From Faucicola sp902506215 (GTDB lineage Bacteria; Pseudomonadota; Gammaproteobacteria; Pseudomonadales; Moraxellaceae), in the NCBI GenBank assembly GCA_016888885.1, contig CP069437.1:1178001-1242000 (forward strand): 64,000 nucleotides of DNA, in the 5' to 3' direction. The notes beneath the pieces were generated by a model. It saw only the letters and a program-made list of their open reading frames with translations, was not told the origin of the DNA and made no database searches. Below, in pieces: positions 43,969 to 53,411 of the stretch (the first letter of the stretch is position 1; each line of letters opens with the position of its first letter). A program made the position numbers and the translations under genes.

Positions 43969-44385
43969 ATGTTTGAAGAATTTTCAGAATACCTTACCGT
44001 TAATATCAAAAACGAAAATTTTTGGTATGATTATGCCTGTAGCGAAGCCAATAACATGTTGCTAAGTTTTAATAAGCAAGATTGGGATAAATTAACTGAG
44101 TTTCTTCCCAGTCAAAATGTAGATTGGCAAAAAATTTGCTTTGAATTGGTCGCCAATGATACAGATTGGTTTGCCAAAAAATTTGTTATCGATTTTTTGT
44201 GTTACGATAACTTTCTTCTGCAATACTTTGCACTTGACACATTAAATGAGCATTTATTCAGCAACTTTTTGAGCAATAATGAAAAATATTTATTTAGAAA
44301 TATTTTAAGCGACTTAAACTTTCCGCAAAATGAATTAGGCGTTCAGTATCTTTTAGCGTCCGTTTTAAACAAACTAAACAAGTAA
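43969..44385 (+). CDS. Hypothetical acidic protein, 138 residues
   Basis: Not recognised. The frame runs from ATG 43969 (or a TTG three codons earlier) with a weak ribosome site. It is rich in F, N, L, D and W, helical in character (FVIDFLCYDNFLLQYFALDT, LLASVLNKLNK), with no signal peptide or membrane segment. It is more AT-rich than its neighbours, which with its isolated position suggests acquisition. Size and acidity recall small immunity-type proteins, but no toxin gene is adjacent. Confidence 0.6.
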   Translation: MFEEFSEYLTVNIKNENFWYDYACSEANNMLLSFNKQDWDKLTEFLPSQNVDWQKICFELVANDTDWFAKKFVIDFLCYDNFLLQYFALDTLNEHLFSNFLSNNEKYLFRNILSDLNFPQNELGVQYLLASVLNKLNK

Positions 44386-44499
44386 AAGCTTATAGACAAA
44401 CTTACCTATTAGTCTTGAAACCCCCACCCGATTCCCCCATTAAAGCCCCATCTTTTTACCCAAATTTCCCACTCAAAAACACACAATAAGAAGCTCAAT

Positions 44500-47454
44500 A
44501 TGGCACAGCACGACGCAATCAAAATTCGTGGCGCACGTACCCACAATCTCAAAAACATCGACATCGACATCCCACGAGACAAACTCGTCGTCATCACAGG
44601 TTTATCAGGCTCGGGCAAGTCTAGCCTAGCCTTTGACACCCTATACGCCGAAGGACAACGCCGCTACGTCGAGAGCTTATCGGCTTACGCACGCCAATTT
44701 TTATCACAAATGGAAAAGCCCGAAGTCGATAGCATTGAAGGGCTGTCACCTGCCATCGCCATCGAGCAAAAGTCCACCAACCATAACCCCCGCTCCACGG
44801 TGGGTACCATTACCGAGATTTATGACTATTTGCGGCTGTTGTACGCCCGTGTCGGCACGCCCATGTGCCCAGAACACCACCTGCCGATGGTCGCGCAAAC
44901 CGTCACCGAAATGGTCGATACCGTCATGGCATTGCCTGAAGACACCAAGTTAATGATTCTCGCGCGCGTCGTCGATGACCGCAAAGGCGAGCATATCCAG
45001 CTCATGGAACAGCTAAAAGGGCAAGGCTTTGTGCGGCTGCGGGTCGATGGCGAGATTTATGACATTGACGATGTGCCGCCGCTTGCCAAAACCTTTAAAC
45101 ACACCATTGATGTGGTGGTTGACCGCTTCAAAGTGCGAGGTGATTTGGGTAATCGGGTTGCCGAAAGCTTGGAGACCGCCTTACGACTCGGTAGCGACAT
45201 TGCTATCTTGCATGACATGGATGCTAAGTTTGAGGATAAAATTTTGTCCGCCAAACATAGCTGCCCTGTCTGCGATCGCTCGGTTGCTGAGCTTGAACCA
45301 AAATTGTTTAGTTTTAACAACCCCTATGGCGCGTGTCCCGTGTGTGATGGCTTGGGCAAACGCCAATATTTTGCTGCCGAAAAAATCATCGGGCATCCTG
45401 AAAAATCGCTTAACCAAGGGGCGATTCAAGGCTGGGATAAACGCCATGCCTACTATTTTGGCTTGCTGACCACCGTTGCCGAGCATTACGGTATTGATAT
45501 GGAAGCGCCTTGGCAACAACTGGATAAAAAGCACAAAGATGTCATTTTACACGGCTCTGGTAAAGACAAAATGACTTTTAACTTTGTTGATGAACGGGGT
45601 CGCAAATCTACCAAAACCGTGCCATTTGAAGGGGTGTTGCCGTATATGGAGCGCCGTTACCGCACCACGCAAAGCAGCATCGTGCGAGACGAGCTTGCCA
45701 AATACCTTGCCGATGCCACCTGCGATGCCTGTCACGGCTCACGCTTAAACGAAATCGCTCGCCATGTCGAAGTCAGCGACCGTACCGTTGCCGAAATGGT
45801 CAAGCTATCGATTGGCGAAGCGATGGCGTATTACGAGCAATTAAAACTCGAGGGCGCAAAAGGCGAAATCGCCGCCAAAATCATCAAAGAAATCCGTGAG
45901 CGGTTGGAATTTTTGGTCAGTGTGGGCTTGGATTATCTTACCCTTGCCCGCTCTGCCGAAACCCTGTCGGGCGGTGAAGCTCAGCGGATACGCCTTGCTA
46001 GCCAAATCGGGGCAGGCTTGATGGGCGTGATGTATGTACTCGACGAGCCATCAATCGGCTTGCACCAACGTGACAATGATCGCTTGCTGCAAACGTTGAC
46101 TCGGCTCAGAGATTTGGGCAATACCGTGATTGTCGTCGAGCATGACGAAGATGCCATTCGTCTAGCCGACCATATCATCGATGTGGGCGTGGGCGCTGGT
46201 GTACATGGTGGCAGTATCATTGCAGAAGGGACGGCAAAAGACATTGCCAAAAATCCCGAATCATTGACGGGGCAATATTTATCGGGCAAAAAGAAAATCG
46301 CAGTGCCAACCGTGCGTCACCGAGCCAAAATCGCCAATGACGATAAATATGAAAAAATGCAAGACTCCGCCATTCCGTTAACCAAAAACCAAGCGAAAAA
46401 AGCGGAAAGCGAGAAGAAAGAAAAAGCCAAAAAGGGTAAAGTCGAAGCCAAACCTTTGATGCTGACTTTAACAGGGGCAAAAGGTAACAACCTTAAAAAC
46501 GTGACCTTAAACTTGCCGATTGGTGTGTTTACCGCTATTACAGGCGTGTCGGGTTCGGGTAAATCGACCTTAATCAACCGCACCTTACTGCCACTAGCGA
46601 CCACGCAACTTAATAACGCCACCACTCACGTTGCCGAAGAGTTTGACAGTATCACTGGGCTAGAACATTTAGATAAAGTCGTCGATATTGACCAAAGTCC
46701 GATTGGGCGTACCCCTCGCTCCAATCCTGCGACCTATACGGGTGTATTTAGTCCGATTCGTGACCTGTTCGCCCAAGTGCCCGAGTCCAAAGCTCGTGGC
46801 TATCAAGCAGGACGCTTTAGCTTCAACGTGAAAGGCGGGCGCTGTGAAACCTGCCAAGGCGATGGTTTGATTAAGGTTGAGATGCACTTTTTGCCTGATA
46901 TGTATGTGCCTTGCGATGCCTGTCAAGGCAAACGCTACAACCGTGAAACCCTTGAAATCACCTATAAGGGCAAAAATATCAATGACGTGCTCAATATGAC
47001 GGTGGAAGATGCGGCGGAGTTTTTTGAGGCGATTCCGGCAATTTACCGCCGTTTGCAAGCCCTACAAGAAGTCGGCTTGGGTTATATTCGCTTGGGTCAG
47101 TCTGCACCAACCTTATCGGGTGGTGAGGCGCAACGGGTGAAACTTGCCAAAGAGCTATCCAAACGTGATACCGGTCAGACCTTGTATGTGCTCGATGAGC
47201 CGACGACAGGTTTGCATTTCCATGATATCGCCAAGCTCCTAGATATCTTGCATACGCTACGGGACCGAGGCAATACCGTGGTGGTGATTGAGCATAATCT
47301 TGATGTGATTAAGACAGCTGACTGGATTGTCGATTTGGGTCCTGAAGGCGGTTCGGGCGGTGGTGAGATTATCGCTGAGGGCACGCCAGAGGACGTGGCG
47401 CAAAACGCGCGATCGCATACAGGCAGATTCTTAAAACCGATGTTGCAAGCCTAA
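44500..47454 (+). CDS. uvrA: Excinuclease ABC subunit A
   Basis: A 984-residue ABC-type damage sensor of nucleotide excision repair. First P-loop GLSGSGKSSLAF (about residue 33), zinc motif CPVCDRS...CPVC, signature LSGGEAQRIRLA, second P-loop GVSGSGKSTLINR (about 685), zinc finger CETCQGDG...CDACQG, and second signature LSGGEAQRVKLAK are all present. It is about 40 residues longer than E. coli UvrA because of a lysine/glutamate-rich insert (near residues 600-650: KKAESEKKEKAKKGKVEAK) between the two halves. The nearby ssb on the opposite strand is a conserved neighbour. Confidence 0.97.
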   Translation: MAQHDAIKIRGARTHNLKNIDIDIPRDKLVVITGLSGSGKSSLAFDTLYAEGQRRYVESLSAYARQFLSQMEKPEVDSIEGLSPAIAIEQKSTNHNPRSTVGTITEIYDYLRLLYARVGTPMCPEHHLPMVAQTVTEMVDTVMALPEDTKLMILARVVDDRKGEHIQLMEQLKGQGFVRLRVDGEIYDIDDVPPLAKTFKHTIDVVVDRFKVRGDLGNRVAESLETALRLGSDIAILHDMDAKFEDKILSAKHSCPVCDRSVAELEPKLFSFNNPYGACPVCDGLGKRQYFAAEKIIGHPEKSLNQGAIQGWDKRHAYYFGLLTTVAEHYGIDMEAPWQQLDKKHKDVILHGSGKDKMTFNFVDERGRKSTKTVPFEGVLPYMERRYRTTQSSIVRDELAKYLADATCDACHGSRLNEIARHVEVSDRTVAEMVKLSIGEAMAYYEQLKLEGAKGEIAAKIIKEIRERLEFLVSVGLDYLTLARSAETLSGGEAQRIRLASQIGAGLMGVMYVLDEPSIGLHQRDNDRLLQTLTRLRDLGNTVIVVEHDEDAIRLADHIIDVGVGAGVHGGSIIAEGTAKDIAKNPESLTGQYLSGKKKIAVPTVRHRAKIANDDKYEKMQDSAIPLTKNQAKKAESEKKEKAKKGKVEAKPLMLTLTGAKGNNLKNVTLNLPIGVFTAITGVSGSGKSTLINRTLLPLATTQLNNATTHVAEEFDSITGLEHLDKVVDIDQSPIGRTPRSNPATYTGVFSPIRDLFAQVPESKARGYQAGRFSFNVKGGRCETCQGDGLIKVEMHFLPDMYVPCDACQGKRYNRETLEITYKGKNINDVLNMTVEDAAEFFEAIPAIYRRLQALQEVGLGYIRLGQSAPTLSGGEAQRVKLAKELSKRDTGQTLYVLDEPTTGLHFHDIAKLLDILHTLRDRGNTVVVIEHNLDVIKTADWIVDLGPEGGSGGGEIIAEGTPEDVAQNARSHTGRFLKPMLQA

Positions 47455-47498
47455 GTTTGTTACCAGCGTAGGTTTGTTAGAGACATAAGCTTAGCGGT

Positions 47499-47532
47499 AA
47501 GGGTTAGTACATTATCGTCTAACCCTTTTTTT
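47499..47532 (+). terminator. uvrA terminator
   Basis: AAGGGTTAG / CTAACCCTT stem followed by seven T, about 45 bp past the stop. Confidence 0.85.
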
Positions 47533-47608
47533 AACCAATCATCGCTCTATGACTTGCTGTTCATTGATAATACTTTACATTTCGCCCCAATATTCACACA
47601 ATGAAGCG

Positions 47609-47673
47609 CGATAAGGATACTACGATATTATCCAAGGAAAAAACCGTTATAGAACGATAAGGATGCTAGGATG
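47609..47673 (+). repeat. 18-bp imperfect direct repeat; second copy spans a ribosome site and start codon
   Basis: CGATAAGGATACTACGAT (47609-47626) and CGATAAGGATGCTAGGAT (47655-47672) match at 16 of 18 positions. The second copy contains the AAGGAT/AGG region and reaches into the ATG at 47671. Confidence 0.8.
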
Positions 47674-48204
47674 ATTTTATTTAAAGGAAAAACCAACGAT
47701 CTTGAAACCCTATTTCCCCCTACCCTAAAACTAGATGGTCAAATCTGTGTGCGAAATGGTATTAGCGCTCGCAGTAAATTTATGATTGGTATCTATGATA
47801 TTGCCCTATACTTGGGTGAAATGACTGAAGATGCCGAAACAGCCATTACTTCACGCTATGCCAAGCAATTGCGCATGGTGTCTCGCCGCAATATCAAAGG
47901 CTCGTTACTGGAAAATGCCTTCAAAGACGGTATCAGAGCGAATAGTAGCGAAGAAGAATATCAAAAAATTGCCTCAGTGATTGATGACGTGTTTGGTGAG
48001 TTGTTCAAAACCAATACCATCAAAGAAGGGGCAATGTTTACCATTGAGTTTTCGCCAGAGCATGGCGTTCGTTTAAATTATGATGAGGTTGGCGATCTTC
48101 CTTATATCAAAGAAGAAGGCTTTGACCAAGCTATTCTTCGTGCTTGGCTAGGCGATAATCCTATATCACTTGAGATGAAAAAGGATTTGCTCGGTCAACA
48201 CTAA
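47671..48204 (+). CDS. Chalcone isomerase-like domain protein
   Basis: 177 residues matching the bacterial chalcone-isomerase-like fold (CHI): ICVRNGISARSKFMIGIYDI, ALYLGEMTED, RMVSRRNIKGSLLENAFKDG and AWLGDNPISLEMKKDLLG. Most bacterial members carry a signal peptide; this one starts directly at the domain and seems cytoplasmic. Plant CHI catalytic residues are not evident, and bacterial homologues may bind fatty acids. It is monocistronic, preceded by a duplicated leader motif. Confidence 0.8.
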   Translation: MILFKGKTNDLETLFPPTLKLDGQICVRNGISARSKFMIGIYDIALYLGEMTEDAETAITSRYAKQLRMVSRRNIKGSLLENAFKDGIRANSSEEEYQKIASVIDDVFGELFKTNTIKEGAMFTIEFSPEHGVRLNYDEVGDLPYIKEEGFDQAILRAWLGDNPISLEMKKDLLGQH

Positions 48205-48601
48205 TATTAGACTGCCTATTTTTATACTTCCCATATTTTTAGACTTCCCATCAAGTATGGGAAGTGAATCTAGCTAGTTGATAGTGCCAGTAACTTTTTT
48301 GCTAGGTTTAATAGGGTTATATTTATTACAACCCTATTTTAAAGATGAATAGCGGCATTATTGATATACTTGGCATCATTCAACCCTATAAATGGGCATT
48401 CATCCCTTACCTGCCTAGCTTTCTTTACTTTCTTTGTTTTCTTTTATTCGATAACAAGCAAGTTGGCTTTTTTCATTTTTATCCCAAGAGTGGCATTCTT
48501 GTTTTGAGCCTTTCATCCTGTCGTCCATCAGGGGTTACTACAATACTATGTTTCTTTTTGAGTGGGTATGCTAGTCTAAAGCAAAAAAAATTAGGCAGCT
48601 T
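48205..48601. other. Intergenic region before the K+ channel gene
   Basis: Holds a perfect hairpin (ACTTCCCAT / ATGGGAAGT, 48243-48265), perhaps the end of the previous transcript but without a T run. A hydrophobic 86-codon frame (48345-48605) ends in an ATGA overlap with the next gene, but has no ribosome site and no recognisable domain, so I do not call it. Confidence 0.5.
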
Positions 48602-49702
48602 ATGAAACCACTTGCGCAAAAGCCCACTAAACCAATCATATCAACCCGTAACACCCCTCAAACCTTTACCCTCAATAAGCTTGCCAAACCTATCGTGCGC
48701 GATGATATTTTTTCGTTGCCGCCTGCTGTGTATGGCACTATCTATTTGACGCTGATTCCGCTATTTGGCTTTTTGTATAGCACCTTGCCAAATATGCAGT
48801 TTAACCATGAAAACGTGGGTTTTTTGGAAGCCATGTATTTTAGTACCATCACGGTGACCACCACCGGGTTTGGCGATATCACCCCAACCAATACCTTTAC
48901 GCGGGCGTTTGTGATGATTGAAGCCACCATTGGGGTGGTGTCTGCAGGTTTGTTTTTAAATGCGATTACTTATCAGCGTGAAGAAAACATGAGTAATCTG
49001 ATGGACGCCTATGAAGCAAGAAAAGAAATCTCTTATGCCTTTGCGCGCCTGCACAGTCATGATAGTTTGATTACGCTTAACATGAATACTTATCTAAACC
49101 GAGTTAATCAACTGCTAGGCATAGAATCAGAGCAAACCCCAGTGGCGCAATCTGACCGTGAGGGTCGCGCTAATTTAAACCGCTCACCTGATTTGCCCGC
49201 GGCGCCTGACGCTAAAGTCCCTCAGCAGCTTATTGGTATTCATGAGCCTATTCCCGAAGCGTTAGCATTCACTAATTTACAGCATTTATTTAATGCCTCA
49301 GCGCGCTTGACCGATGACCCGCGCAAGCCGTTGATTTGGTACTATTATCAAGCTTTGGATGAATTGGTCAATAGTATTGAAAATTTGGTACGTGAAACCG
49401 AAACTTATCGCTGGGCAGATTTGGAGTCGATTTGTATTCAATATTTAAGTGATATCAAATCCTATGATTCAAGTAGTTATATTTTGGCAGAGCCCAATTT
49501 TGAAAAACAGCTTGCCGATATCCAAGCCCAGCGCCAACAAGACATGTTACTTATCAGTGAATATCCAAGTGATAAAGCGGTTGAGCTGTCGAACGAAAAT
49601 AGTTTAAACCCGTATATTATTTTATTTATGGGTATTCAGACCACCATTGATTTTATCAAAAAATTCCAACTTCGCTATCAAGAAATTATGCAGACCATTT
49701 AA
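48602..49702 (+). CDS. Two-transmembrane potassium channel family protein
   Basis: A 366-residue inner-membrane protein. Two helices (residues about 45-65 and 102-125) bracket the pore loop and selectivity filter ITVTTTGFGDITPTN (about 82-96), the TxGFGD hallmark of K+ channels. The remaining ~240 residues are a soluble, mainly helical domain with no recognised RCK/TrkA fold; they may sense a ligand or assemble the tetramer. It is followed by a terminator shared with aceA. Confidence 0.87.
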   Translation: MKPLAQKPTKPIISTRNTPQTFTLNKLAKPIVRDDIFSLPPAVYGTIYLTLIPLFGFLYSTLPNMQFNHENVGFLEAMYFSTITVTTTGFGDITPTNTFTRAFVMIEATIGVVSAGLFLNAITYQREENMSNLMDAYEARKEISYAFARLHSHDSLITLNMNTYLNRVNQLLGIESEQTPVAQSDREGRANLNRSPDLPAAPDAKVPQQLIGIHEPIPEALAFTNLQHLFNASARLTDDPRKPLIWYYYQALDELVNSIENLVRETETYRWADLESICIQYLSDIKSYDSSSYILAEPNFEKQLADIQAQRQQDMLLISEYPSDKAVELSNENSLNPYIILFMGIQTTIDFIKKFQLRYQEIMQTI

Positions 49703-49722
49703 TTTTATCGGCTCATAAACAT

Positions 49723-49758
49723 AAAAAAACACCCCACATGCCGTGAGGTGTTTTTTTT
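49723..49758. terminator. Bidirectional terminator between the K+ channel gene and aceA
   Basis: AACACCCCAC / GTGAGGTGTT stem (one mismatch) with A tract on the left and eight T on the right, between convergent genes. Confidence 0.88.
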
Positions 49759-49779
49759 ACTCAATCAATCTATGATAGA

Positions 49780-51369
49780 TTAGTGACCAAATTGGTTGGC
49801 AGTGTTTTTGGCGCCGCCCGCTTTAAGTGCCATCTCACCTGAGAAGATTTCTTTGTGATCATCACCAATGTCAGAACCTGCCATGGCTTGGTGCTTAACC
49901 GCAGCAATGCCTTCGCGGATTTCTTTACGTTGTACTTCTTCAACGTAAGCTAACATACCTTTATCACCGAAGTAACCTTTTGCCAACTGGTGCGTACTTA
50001 ATGCCGCCGTGTGGAAAGTAGGTAGGGTAATCAAATGGTGGAATACACAGGCTTCACGTGACGCGTCAGCTTGGAAGGTACGCGCTAGTTCATCAGCAGC
50101 GGTATTCAACTCAGTGTTGTCGTAGTCAGCAGACATTAAGTTTGCTTTGTCATAAGCTGAAATGTCTTTGCCTTCTTTTTCCCATTTTGCGATGACTTGT
50201 TTACGGAAGTTAAGCGTCCAGTTGAATGATGGGCTGTTGTTGTAAACAAGCTTAGCATCTGGCACTTGCGCAGTGATACGGTCAGTCATTGATTTGATGT
50301 GCGCGACGTCTGGCGTTGGTGTTTCAATCCATAGTAGATCGGCACCGTTTTCAAGGGCAGTCACACAGTCAAGTACCACGCGGTCGATATTGGTGCCTTC
50401 GCGGAATGAGTACAAGCCGTTTGGCATACGAGTTGGGCGAACCAATTTGCCATCACGTTTTAATAGCACATCGTACTCGTTTGCATTTTCTAAAGTCACT
50501 TCTTCAACTTCTAAAAAGTCTAAATATTGTGAAGCAAGGTCGCCTGGCTCACGCGACACAGGAAGTTTTTGCGTTAATGACGCACCTTCAGAGTCAGTAC
50601 GGGCAACGATGATACCGTTGTCAATGCCAAGCTCTAAGAACGCATAACGAATCGCGTTGAGTTTTGAGATGAAGTCTTCGTGTGGTACGGTAACTTTACC
50701 ATCTTGGTGACCACATTGTTTAGCATCTGATACTTGGTTTTCAACTTGGATAGCACAAGCACCTGCTTGGATCATTTTTTTGGTGAGTAAGTAAGTCGCT
50801 TCTTCGTTACCAAAACCTGCGTCGATGTCAGCGATGATTGGCACGACGTGTGATTCAAAATTGTTGATTTTGTCTAAGATGGCTTTAGTGTCTTGACCTG
50901 CTTCTTGCGCCGCTTTTAATTCACGGAAGTAATCGTTTAACACTTTTTCATCCGCTTGACGTAAGAAAGTGTAGATTTCTTCGATTAATTTTGGCACAGC
51001 GGTTTTTTCGTGCATAGATTGGTCAGGTAGTGGACCAAATTCTGAGCGCAGCGCAGCAACCATCCAACCTGAAAGGTAGATATATTTACGTTCAGTAGTA
51101 CCGAAGTATTTTTTAACCGCATACATGGTTTGTTGACCGATAAAGCCATGCCATGCACCAAGAGATTGGGTGTATTTTGATTTGTCAGCATCATAAGCTG
51201 CCATATCACGACGCATGATGTCGGCAGTGTATTGAGCGATTTCTAAACCTGTTTTGAAACGGTTTTGGGTAACCAAACGCGCAGCATCATTTTCGCTGAT
51301 GTTTTTCCAGTTACCATATTTGGCTTTTAGTTCGCGGATATGGTCAATCGCTGAAACGTAAGTTGACAT
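49780..51369 (-). CDS. aceA: Isocitrate lyase
   Basis: A 529-residue glyoxylate-shunt enzyme splitting isocitrate into glyoxylate and succinate, needed for growth on acetate and fatty acids. SGWMVAALRSEFGPLPDQSM, VPIIADIDAGFGNEEATYLL, catalytic QCGHQDGKVTVPHEDF and IETPTPDV are clear. It belongs to the long bacterial subtype (about 530 residues) seen in Acinetobacter and Pseudomonas rather than the 434-residue E. coli form. AGGAGA precedes the ATG. The divergent LysR gene may regulate it. Oleate hydratase in the same window fits a lipid-using lifestyle. Confidence 0.96.
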   Translation of the reverse strand: MSTYVSAIDHIRELKAKYGNWKNISENDAARLVTQNRFKTGLEIAQYTADIMRRDMAAYDADKSKYTQSLGAWHGFIGQQTMYAVKKYFGTTERKYIYLSGWMVAALRSEFGPLPDQSMHEKTAVPKLIEEIYTFLRQADEKVLNDYFRELKAAQEAGQDTKAILDKINNFESHVVPIIADIDAGFGNEEATYLLTKKMIQAGACAIQVENQVSDAKQCGHQDGKVTVPHEDFISKLNAIRYAFLELGIDNGIIVARTDSEGASLTQKLPVSREPGDLASQYLDFLEVEEVTLENANEYDVLLKRDGKLVRPTRMPNGLYSFREGTNIDRVVLDCVTALENGADLLWIETPTPDVAHIKSMTDRITAQVPDAKLVYNNSPSFNWTLNFRKQVIAKWEKEGKDISAYDKANLMSADYDNTELNTAADELARTFQADASREACVFHHLITLPTFHTAALSTHQLAKGYFGDKGMLAYVEEVQRKEIREGIAAVKHQAMAGSDIGDDHKEIFSGEMALKAGGAKNTANQFGH

Positions 51370-51820
51370 AGCAGTCTCCTGTTGAGGACGGTGGGATAAA
51401 AAAACTTAGGATGATTGTTGTATTGTGATAATAGCAAAAGTCTTAAATAAGCCAATATTTAGTGAGCGTTAAACACCGAAAATAGAAATAATGTTTAAGA
51501 AACAAGCGAAATAGCCAAATAGCCTAACAATTTTTTTAACAAAATACGTGATATTTCTTACAGTGATATTAAATAGTCTGTTAAAATTAAGAATTCTATT
51601 TTGGCACTAATAAAGCTTTAAGTTGGCTTAAATAATGGAATGAATGCACTATACCCTTTAATTCATAATTTAGCTATTTAATGATTCGTATCTTTAGTAT
51701 TTATTTAAAATATAGTATAATATAATCAATAACTTAAGTTTTATTGCTAGGTTTTAATCCTGTTAAAACTAGCGGTTTTAGCCTTTTTTTCTTAACTTTT
51801 AACTAGACAAACAGTAATTT
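51370..51820. other. AT-rich aceA / lysR divergent region
   Basis: 451 bp with no gene. It should carry both promoters and any LysR boxes; several T-N11-A matches exist, but they are not informative in such AT-rich DNA. Confidence 0.45.
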
Positions 51821-52858
51821 ATGGATTTACAACGTGTGGATTTGAACCTTTTGGTGCATCTTGATGTGTTACTTCGAGAAAAAAACGTCACCAGAGCCTC
51901 TGAGCAACTCGGCATTACCCAACCAGCCATGAGTAATATTTTACGTCGTTTGCGTAAGTTGTTTAATGATCCGTTGTTGATTCGCTCATCTGAAGGCATG
52001 ACACCGACGGAGCGGGCGCTTGAATTACAGCCGCGCGTACGCGAATTGTTAGCGGATTTAACCCAGCTATTAGAGCCGCGTACTGAGTTTCGTCCTTATA
52101 CCTCAAGTCGTGTATTTCGGATTATGACGTCAGATTATGCCGAAGCGACGCTGGTGCCTAGGCTAGTTAAAGCGCTGCGCAGTGAAGCCCCAAACGTGAT
52201 TTTAGACTTCTTAACGCCATCGGATGTCTCCTATCGAGATATGGAGCAAGGGCGTGTTGATTTGGCGATTAATCGTTTTAACGAGGTACCACAAAGCTTT
52301 CACCAAGTGCTGATTTGGCGTGATACTTTTAGTTGTTTGTTGTCGGCTGATAGTCCATATGTCAATCGCTTTAACCTAAAAAATTATCTTAAAGCTCAGC
52401 ACGTTTGGGTCTCTAAAACAGGCATGGGTGTAGGTTTTGGGGTCAATCCCGAAAAATCTGGTGGACTTGGCTCGATTGATGCGGCGTTACAACGCCTCGG
52501 TCAAAAACGTCAAATCAGTGTCTTTACCCGTCATTATCAGATGCCTGCGATGCTCACCGCTAATAAAGACTTAATTGCCACGCTGCCGACTCGGGTGGCG
52601 CGCATGCAGGCAAATAATGATGATATCGTGATTAAAGAGCCGCCATTTTTTATTCCAGAGTTTGAATTGACAATGGCATGGTCGCCACTATTACAACATC
52701 ACCCTGCGCATCGTTGGTTACGTCAGCTCATTCAACATGTGTCGCGACAAATCATCGCCGAAGATCGCATCAAGTATCCGCTACAAACCGCGATTCAAGA
52801 TGGTTCGCTGCATACCCAGCCTATTGATTTGGTTGAAATTGATCCTGACCGTCAATGA
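51821..52858 (+). CDS. LysR-family transcriptional regulator
   Basis: 345 residues. The N-terminal winged HTH (VDLNLLVHLDVLLREKNVTR, EQLGITQPAMSNILRRLRKL) is followed by a periplasmic-binding-type effector domain (YTSSRVFRIMTSDYAEATLV, MEQGRVDLAINRF). The HTH is of the NodD/LeuO-like subgroup. It is longer than the usual ~300 residues owing to a C-terminal extension. It is divergent from aceA, so control of the glyoxylate shunt is plausible but unproven. Confidence 0.9.
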   Translation: MDLQRVDLNLLVHLDVLLREKNVTRASEQLGITQPAMSNILRRLRKLFNDPLLIRSSEGMTPTERALELQPRVRELLADLTQLLEPRTEFRPYTSSRVFRIMTSDYAEATLVPRLVKALRSEAPNVILDFLTPSDVSYRDMEQGRVDLAINRFNEVPQSFHQVLIWRDTFSCLLSADSPYVNRFNLKNYLKAQHVWVSKTGMGVGFGVNPEKSGGLGSIDAALQRLGQKRQISVFTRHYQMPAMLTANKDLIATLPTRVARMQANNDDIVIKEPPFFIPEFELTMAWSPLLQHHPAHRWLRQLIQHVSRQIIAEDRIKYPLQTAIQDGSLHTQPIDLVEIDPDRQ

Positions 52859-52893
52859 AGGATGGTCTGACAACCTGCTTATCTAGCACTGGT

Positions 52894-53298
52894 CTAGGAC
52901 TGGCAAATTTTATCCACCCACAGCTCATACGGATATTTTCCTAAATGTCCGTAACGTCCTTTTTCAGTTACCCGCCCTTCAATGCAGACAGGTAAACTAA
53001 TCGACACGCCCGTTTGACCTTGTGCTTTGGCATACTCGGCTAACAGGTTGTTTGGGTCAAATACATGGTATTTGGTCGTACCGTCATTAAATTCAGATTG
53101 CTCTAAGCTTTGGGTAAATGTGCCTTTTAGCATCACCTTTTTTTTGGGTACACTCTCAATGCTTTCTTTGATATCACTTAACTTACCATTTTGCAGCGAT
53201 TGGTACGCCACGCCGGCGCAACTCGCTAGTAGACCAATTATCGCCACACCACCACACAACCGTGCGACCTTTTTACCCTTTATCTTATTGTTTTTCAT
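52894..53298 (-). CDS. Small putative lipoprotein, OB-fold-like
   Basis: 134 residues from ATG 53298 (GGAAAA upstream; an in-frame upstream start at 53352 lacks this). The N-terminus has lysines, a hydrophobic stretch (VARLCGGVAIIGLLASCAG) and a lipobox-like LLASC, suggesting lipidation. The mature part (VMLKGTFTQSLEQSEFND, TGVSISLPVCIEGRVTEKGR) has the beta pattern of small OB-fold/tRNA-anti-like lipoproteins. Function unknown. It is convergent with the LysR gene. Confidence 0.68.
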   Translation of the reverse strand: MKNNKIKGKKVARLCGGVAIIGLLASCAGVAYQSLQNGKLSDIKESIESVPKKKVMLKGTFTQSLEQSEFNDGTTKYHVFDPNNLLAEYAKAQGQTGVSISLPVCIEGRVTEKGRYGHLGKYPYELWVDKICQS

Positions 53299-53411
53299 GT
53301 TGTTTTCCTTATTATTGATCACAAAATTATTGGTATAAAAAAATGATAGCAATATTCGTTGCTATCATTTGTAGATTTTATTTATCGTTACACTGCGCTT
53401 GGGTAAATAGC

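Noticed and set aside
48345..48605. Hydrophobic 86-codon frame overlapping the K+ channel start (ATGA)
   Set aside because: No ribosome site, no domain, and composition like translated intergenic DNA; the overlap alone is not enough.
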